A DNA stretch of 64,000 bases from Perognathus longimembris pacificus (lineage: Eukaryota > Chordata > Mammalia > Rodentia > Heteromyidae): the NCBI RefSeq assembly GCF_023159225.1, contig NC_063177.1, forward strand, positions 15,338,673 through 15,402,672, in the 5' to 3' direction. Position 1 is the stretch's first letter. Each line of letters starts with the position of its first letter. The notes below the pieces were generated by a model, which saw only the letters and a program-made list of their open reading frames with translations, did not search any database and was not told where the DNA came from. Both the position numbers and the translations under genes were made by a program. Of the stretch, positions 57,340 to 64,000 are shown one piece after another.

Positions 57340-58430
57340 CACCTCACAACACTTCTTTTTGATTTAATTTACATATTTGTACAAAGGGGTTTCAATTCAC
57401 CAAGTCAGAGTATGACTACAATGTATCTTGGTCAATGTCACCACTTCTATTGTTCTTCCCCATTTTTCCTAATTCCATTGTTACCCTCAATTTATGTGGT
57501 TCCATGTTTATATAGGTACATTCAATATAATGATTGTGATTGCCACCTTTCCTCTATCAATTTATCTTCTCTCTCCTGTTGCCTACTTCTCCTTGACAAA
57601 GCATGTTTCCATTTCCTGGTATTTTTTGTTAAACTGTTAGGTCAAAATAATAATTATTTTGGGCCTTTAGTCAATTTGGTTTTGTACATATGCACATAAC
57701 TGTATACGTTTTCATGTATGTTTATATTTTAGACCAACTTTTAGAGAAAACTTCTTGTGGGAACATTTCATAGTTATGCTCTTGGAATTTTGGTAGTTCA
57801 CATTACTTTTTAAATTATGATCATAAGATGCAACAAATCTTAAAAATGTATATCTCCTGTTTAAAGAAAAACTTGTACTCTTTCACAAACATTTCTCCAA
57901 ACCTTCTCAGTCTCTGGTAACCACTATCCTAATGTCAGGAAGTTTGATAATTTGGGATGTTGCACATATGTTTATTTATTACAGTTATTTGTCTTTCTAT
58001 ACTTGGCTTATTGCACTTTATGTACTATTCTCTGAATACACCAGTGCTGTTACCATTGATATTGATTTTCTTCCTTTCAAAGGCCAAATATACTTCCATG
58101 GTATATATATGCCACATTATTTTTTTATCTATTTATTCATTGATAGGCACTTAGGTTACTTCTGTAGCTTGGCTTTTGAGTTTCTGGAGTACTATCATAT
58201 CTGTTTGAATATATACCCAGGAGTGAGATTGCTGAATCACATGGTAGTTTGAACTTCAGTTTTGTTTATTGTTGGAAGAACTTCCATATTGCTTCCATAA
58301 TAGCTGCACCAATTTACATGCCCATCAATAGTGATCAAACGTTTCCTTTTTTTCACCTCTTCATCATTTGCCTTTCATCATTTTGATGACGATAAGTCAG
58401 GTCTTCATTGTGCTACTCAGAATGGCATAT
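57340..58430 (-). mobile_element. Old L1 3' region
   Basis: Complement of degraded L1 3' wording (CTTGGCTTATTGCACTTTATG; ACCCAGGAGTGAGATTGCTG; AATAGCTGCACCAATTTACAT). No intact frame. Confidence 0.65.
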
Positions 58431-59018
58431 GATTTAAAACTTAGAGAGAGCTAATTTGTGGTATTTTCTGTTCAATCTGAGGAACAGTTGACTAGAGGCA
58501 AGTAAAGCATGGTAAAATAGACAGCTATTAGTGGGAACAACTCTATATGTGATACCTATATTTTTAAAACAACAAAATACTGATCCAATATATCAAAGGA
58601 GATTTAAGAAATGGATAGATCCACCATTTTCCTGGACTGAATGTTTCAACTTTTCTTAGTATGTTGTGTGTTACAGTACTGATCTTGACATTCAACAAAA
58701 TAATTCCAACAAGAACTTTTGTGTATAAGTTGATCCTAGGCTTATAAAATGTGTAAAGGCAAAGAAAGTAGAACCCAAATCAGTTTTGGAAAAAAGGAAC
58801 AAAACAGGGGAAATCAGACTGTTTTCCAGTCTTACCAAAAACTGAAAATAATCAGAAAATGTAGTATTAAAGATTTAAATGTTATATAGTTATATATTAT
58901 AGAATAGTGATATCTGTTTGTCTCTCTGAGTATTGAGAGTACAGAATAGAAGACAGAAATAAATCCCCTCATATATCTTTCATTTACTTTGTGTATGAGA
59001 GAGAGAAGAAAGAGAGAG
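58431..59018. other. No feature recognised
   Basis: AT-rich; ends in a short GA-rich stretch next to a SINE. Confidence 0.45.
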
Positions 59019-59253
59019 TCAGTCCTGAGGCTTGAATTCAGGGCTTGGGTGCTGTTCTTGAGCTTTTTTTGCTCAAGTCCATCACTCTACCACGTGAGCC
59101 ACAGCCACAACTTCACTTCTGGCTTTTGGGGGTGGTTAATTGGAGATGAGAGTTTCATGGACTTTCCTGCCTGGACTGGCTGTGAACCATGATCCTCAGA
59201 TCTCAGCCTTCTGTGTAGCTAGGATTACAAGTGTGAGCTGCAGTGCCCAGCTC
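59019..59253 (-). mobile_element. Chimeric 7SL-Geo SINE
   Basis: CAGTCCTGAGGCTTGAATTC (Geo), then GGTTAATTGGAGATGAGAG to AGGATTACAAGTGTGAGCTG (7SL-like). Confidence 0.8.
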
Positions 59254-59684
59254 TTCTGTCCACATTCAACAAAGGCACAAACATAGTTGAGTGGAGTGTA
59301 GACTTTCCAACAATTGGTGCTAGGAAAAACAAATTTCCTTATGCAATAATCTCCTCAACTCATAGGTCTCACTCTCTTAAGATAATTCAAAGTGAATCAT
59401 AGGCATTAGTGTTTGCATGAGTGTTGAGGAGGGTCCTCATGATCTCATTCTCTGTGGAGCCAAAGACATCCAGAATAGAAATAAGGAGCATGTGCAGAAG
59501 GATTAAAGTTGCATCTAGGAAAACCATTTGAAGCCATTGAAAAACTTATTCCTGAAACTGTGGTTGAAATACGAGTTGGGGCTGAGAGAACTTAAGGTAA
59601 AAGTAAGTTGTCAAAGGCTATCCTTTTCTGTCAAGGTATGTTTTACTGATTTGGAAGTTGAATATTTCACCCAAGCATTTTAGT

Positions 59685-59936
59685 ATTATATTTGTCAGTT
59701 TTGCAACACTGTGACCAAAAAAATCCCCCTGACATAGCAAATAAGATGTATTTATTTTCAGAGGCTTCAATTTGATAGTCACTTGGTTCTATATAGGACT
59801 GTGGTTGGGCAATATACATCATGGTAGAAGGTCATGAGAGAATGAAACAGCTCATATCCTGACAGCCATGAAATGGAAGAATGAGAGAACAAGAGGGATG
59901 GAGGGAGGGAGAGAGGGAAAGAAAGGGAGGGAGGAA

Positions 59937-59971
<35 letters not shown>

Positions 59972-60250
59972 AGTTAGACTGGGATAAGGCTGTGCAAGGG
60001 CCCAATCCCAGTGACCTACTCCCTCTGACTATGCCCTCCCTACTACTCCCTCCTTGTTCCCATCACCTCCCAGTAATGCCATCAAATAAAAAATCTATCA
60101 GTTGATCTACCCATTGATTAAATCAGAGTTGTCAGGATCCAATCACTTCCCCTGTGCCTCACCTGTGCACATTTTATTGAGGACAAAGCCTTCCATATGT
60201 GAGATGTACAGTGACATTTCACACTCACATCACACACATAAACATAGATC
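59685..60250. repeat. Old interspersed repeat with GA-rich insert
   Basis: TTTGTCAGTTTTGCAACACTG and the following text resemble 35350-35560 and a wording widespread in rodent genomes. I cannot give the family name with confidence. 59260-59684 before it has nothing recognisable. Confidence 0.45.
59890..59969. repeat. (GGGA)n/(GA)n microsatellite
   Basis: GGGA-type wording passes into 14 uninterrupted GA units (59941-59968). Confidence 0.93.
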
Positions 60251-60889
60251 TCTTGAGAGTGAGACCAAGTGGTGGGGGGGAGAGCTAGAGATAGATAATG
60301 GGATGGTAGTGTAGTGATGGTGATAGTGGATCTTTTGAGATATTTTTCCTAGACAGATAATGCAGTGAAAGTAACAAAATGTGTGGTAATTCAGTTATTG
60401 GGTTTCTTTTTCACCCAAGAAAGAATGGAATATGAGCTGAGGGAAGGCTCTGACTCATGCCTTCCCATGCATTGGCATATATACAAAATTGGATCATAGA
60501 AGGCTGACTCCTGTTAGCAGTATAGGATGATGTACAGGGAGGCATGTTGTATTGAGAGACTGTGACTTGGAAATCTTTCGGAAATAAGAGCTTTTCATAG
60601 TGGTAGTCTAATTCAAAACATCTCATGATTTCATGTAAGCTTTTACATTGCTATGATATTTGAAACCATTCACAGTTTCACAAATTTCTTTTAACATTCT
60701 CAACCTTACCCCACCCTAAACTACACTCCAGCTACAGAATACTCCTAACAGTTCACTAATTCAATGACTAAGGAAGCATCTATGATGCTCTCCATGCCTT
60801 CCATATTCCAAAGAATGATGAGTTATGGTGAAGAGTCTAGCAAGTCACTGCTGCAGGACTCAAGGAAGATTTGCCCTACAGAGGTCTTG

Positions 60890-63200
60890 GGAAATCACTT
60901 TGTCTTTGAGTTACTTTAGGATCTGGGCTCCTCTGGGAGAAGGTTCCCTTAGGCCCAGGGATGAGTAGAAAGGGAGTAGCAGGAGTGATGCATAGATTGT
61001 GACCACAGAGACTATTGTTTCACATACCTGAACTGAATAAAAGGAGGAGGGTGGCAGGCTGGGCCACGGGAGTCATTCTCAGACATCCTGGGTGAGTCAA
61101 GCATGATGGTGACTGTGTGGCCTTCAATGGCCTTTGACATGATTTTCTCAGGTTGTATGATGGTCTACAGGATAGATGTTTAGATGTGACAACCTCTCTG
61201 TGTTATGGTTTTCTGCCGCTCAAGACTTTACAACATCCTACAAGTATTTTGTCTATTGTTTGCCAGTTACATTTCTTAAAGATAGCACCCATTAACATCA
61301 CTGTGTAAGATCTTCATTAAGATGATGTCCCTAGCATGTAATGACAGCTCTCTGAGCGAGGTGGGCATTAATATTGTAACTCTTAAGCTCTGTTTCTTTT
61401 AAATAATCTGTAGTTTTAGAAATTCAAACAGTTCTCCTCAATTTTGCTTTGATTTTATGAGAATTCTCACCTGCAATTTAAAGGCAGTGTATGTCCAGCT
61501 CAGAGCACTTACTGTAACACCAGCTTTATTTAGATGTCAAATTGTAAAAATTGAACAACAGAATCAGAACTGATATTTTAACAGACTTCCCAAGTGATTC
61601 ACATTTACGTTAAATCGTAGACACTCTGTCCCTGTGAATTCTTCTGTGTACTCTAGTCTCATGGGTCGGGGAGGTAGGAAGCTCATTTCCTTCTCAGTGA
61701 AGCTTCTGTAAGTGAGGATTCTGGTTTGTGACTCCAGCTCATGCACTTGACACCAGAGTTGAGCTCTCTGCAGGTATGAGGGAAGTGAACTGAGAAACCA
61801 GGTATATTATTTCAGGAGACATTTTTTTCCAGGTATAATGGGAGCAGAGAACATTTAAGTGCACTGTTGATGCACTTGAATTAAACACCATTATCACGAG
61901 GACGAGCCAAGCTCTTGGCCTCGGGCCTTTTCAGTGGAGGAGCAGCCTTCTAGCTCTTGTATTTCTGGTTGTTTTTTTCATATTTAGAGAATTCTCGGGT
62001 TTATTAGAGTTCTCAAGAAATAAGACCCATGTCATACCCATATATGTTCATGAATAGGAAGAGGGAGAGATGGAGAAACCAAGAGAAACACAGAAAACGA
62101 ATTTGTTTAAAGAAATTAGCTTTTGCAAGTTTAAGAACTGGTAAATCTGAATGCTCAAGGCAGCCTATACTAATCTTGAGTCTGAAGGGAGCCTGCAGCT
62201 GAATTTTTCTCCTCTTTATAAGGCTGCAGACTTTGTTCATAAGATTCCCAATTAGCTGTGATTTTTTTTTCCAAAATGTAGTTTTATTATCAAGGTGATG
62301 TACAGAGGGGTTGCAGTTACATATGTAAGGTAGTGAGTACATTTCTCATCAAACTTGTTACCTCTTCCCTCATGTTTCTCCCACTTTCCCCCTCCCTATT
62401 TTTTACATAATGAAATTTAATCTGACTGAATCAAACTGTACTGACCTAAACACTAATGTCATTACAAAATGCCTTCATAGAAACATCAAGCCTTGTGTTT
62501 TCCTAAAGCTAGGAACCAGAGCCAAGGCACATTGGCACATTAAACTATCAAATAGGGGTATGGATATTGGAGAATGAGCTAAAATGAAAGCTTAGGGAAT
62601 ATGTTTTGTTTCTGCAGAATGTCTAAACTTACTGTATTGTATTCCCCTCCAATACCACTATCAAAGTGAAATGAAGATATTTAACTGCTGTTATCTGAAT
62701 TAATAGTAGTAGTATATCTAAGTTATCTGCTATTTTCCATGCTTGCAAATTTACATCCATGGAATTTGTCACAGAACATTATGTAAAGTAAGCCTAGTAA
62801 GTTCTTGTTTTGGAAGAAATCACAAAAGTGGTTTCTCTAACTTGATAGACCTTTTCTGACTTTTTAGGTACAGGAATATATGTCTCATCCCAAAAGGCTA
62901 AATGTTGCCAGGTGCTAGCTTTGATGCATCCTTGAGGGCAGACATAGCATTTTCTACATTGTGTAGCGCCTAGTGGTAGGTCAACTCTAAACCTGTGATC
63001 AATAGTATTGTGAGCTGTGAGATGAATACAAGGAACTATGAGGTCATAGTAGCAGGTCTTACATAATCTGGAGAAACTGGGAAGGCTCAGCTGAGCAAGT
63101 CACACGTGCTGTACCTGCAGAGTAAGGGAGAGTAAGCCAGGTAAGATGAAGCAGAGGGAAAAGGGCTAGGAACAATGAAAGGAAGAAGCCTGGAAATTAT
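60890..63200. other. Old duplicated flank unit, related to 35880-37640
   Basis: Shared islands include TTAGGCCCAGGGATGAGTAG against TTAGGCCTCAGGGATAAGTAG, and TAATGACAGCTCTCTGAGCG against TAATGACACCTCTGTGAGGG. Diverged far more than blocks A and B. 60251-60889 shows nothing recognisable. No gene is seen. Confidence 0.5.
62262..62395 (-). mobile_element. L1 3' UTR fragment
   Basis: TTTTATTATCAAGGTGATG and GGGGTTGCAGTTACATATG; short remnant of the host 3' UTR family. Confidence 0.75.
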
Positions 63201-64000
63201 GACTTAAACATCCAGCATTGCCTTGGGATGGCTGTGAAGGCAGATAGGGTTGTGATAGTAGCAAAGGATCTACTGATCAGATGACAGAAATGTCATTTGT
63301 GCCTAGAAATGAATGCTCCTTTTAAGAGCCGTGAAAATCTATCAAAATATTTAATCAAAAGAGAGATGATTAGATTTTCATCTTACAATGTACACTGTAA
63401 AAGAACATTGTTAGAGGGGAAGGGTATTTAATCAGAGAAGCAGACAGATGATTTGAGAGGTTTGAGTAGTCTCTGATGAAAGGTATCCATGTCTAGGATA
63501 GTGATGTGTGTGATAAAGACCAGATACATTAGGAAGCATATGATGTTCAGAATGGACTAGACTTTCTAAATTTGTTGTGCATTATGAGTGAATAACCCAA
63601 TGGAATACAATCTCATTTCTCTGATTTGAGCCTGAATTCTTTTTACTAATGAGTGACTGGATCAAGATGTATAGGAAGGAAAGCAGACTGAAATTACCAC
63701 GTTTATTTGGAATCCATTGTACTTTTCCTTTTCACTGCCTGTGGTATATTCCAGGGAAGATCATTATTTATCCTTAACCAGAGTTTGAAGTTGAAATCTA
63801 AGCCATTTGAGCACATGAGTTGTTTTGAGGGGGTGTATGTAGAATTAAGAGGAGAATATTTAGACAAATAATGGAGGAACATCAACATGAAAGGGAAAGA
63901 CAGGGCAAGGCAAGATATAATTCCTTACTACTGTCATTCGGACAGGTAACAAGAAATCTAGTATTTGCTTGTTACAGAAGCAAATAGAGACAATGGAAAG
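63201..64000. other. No feature recognised
   Basis: AT-rich, with no significant frame or recognised repeat. Confidence 0.45.

Noticed and set aside
61890..61980. GC-rich stretch with a coding-like look, a possible processed pseudogene
   Set aside because: Neither strand gives a protein that I recognise, and no A tail or target duplication was seen.

Overview
This is a mammalian, non-coding-rich window. It carries two intact olfactory receptor (OR) genes, three OR pseudogenes and a dense stack of retroelements. The SINEs point to a geomyoid rodent (kangaroo rats, pocket mice, pocket gophers). The commonest SINE joins an ID-like, tRNA-Ala-type left half to a right half that matches what I know as the IDL-Geo SINE, which is described only from Geomyoidea. 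The assignment rests on recalled family knowledge, not on a search.

The genes. Intact OR1E-type receptors lie at 141-1085 and 40921-41865 on the plus strand. Both have 314 residues and differ at 12 positions. A third, related gene on the minus strand (11006-11964) is broken by a nonsense codon and two separate 4-bp duplications. A 5'-truncated OR pseudogene occurs twice, at 6065-6652 (plus) and 44867-45460 (minus).

The duplication. 1-8137 (copy A) and 40783-55623 (copy B) are copies of one segment but are not colinear. The OR block and the far-right block are direct copies. The middle block with the truncated OR is inverted between them, and copy B carries about 6 kb more. Junctions in copy A have short shared sequences and include a 15-bp stretch of an old L1 found at 54068-54082 in copy B. 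An endogenous retroviral LTR at 5450-5919 is present in A, while B keeps the empty site.

The centre. 12402-24950 is one apparently full-length minus-strand L1 of about 7.2 kb, split inside ORF1 by a 5.36-kb LTR retroelement (17087-22442). The element has intact 503-bp LTRs differing at two bases, a 6-bp target duplication, a near-perfect tRNA-Lys3 primer site and a polypurine tract. It has no gag-pro-pol-env reading frames that I can recognise. It looks like a young, non-autonomous class II (betaretrovirus-like) element.

The remainder. 25-40 kb and 49-64 kb hold L1 fragments of several ages, nested insertions, SINEs and microsatellites. Diverged copies of OR-cluster flanking sequence lie among them. 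No other protein-coding gene, RNA gene or CRISPR array is supported.
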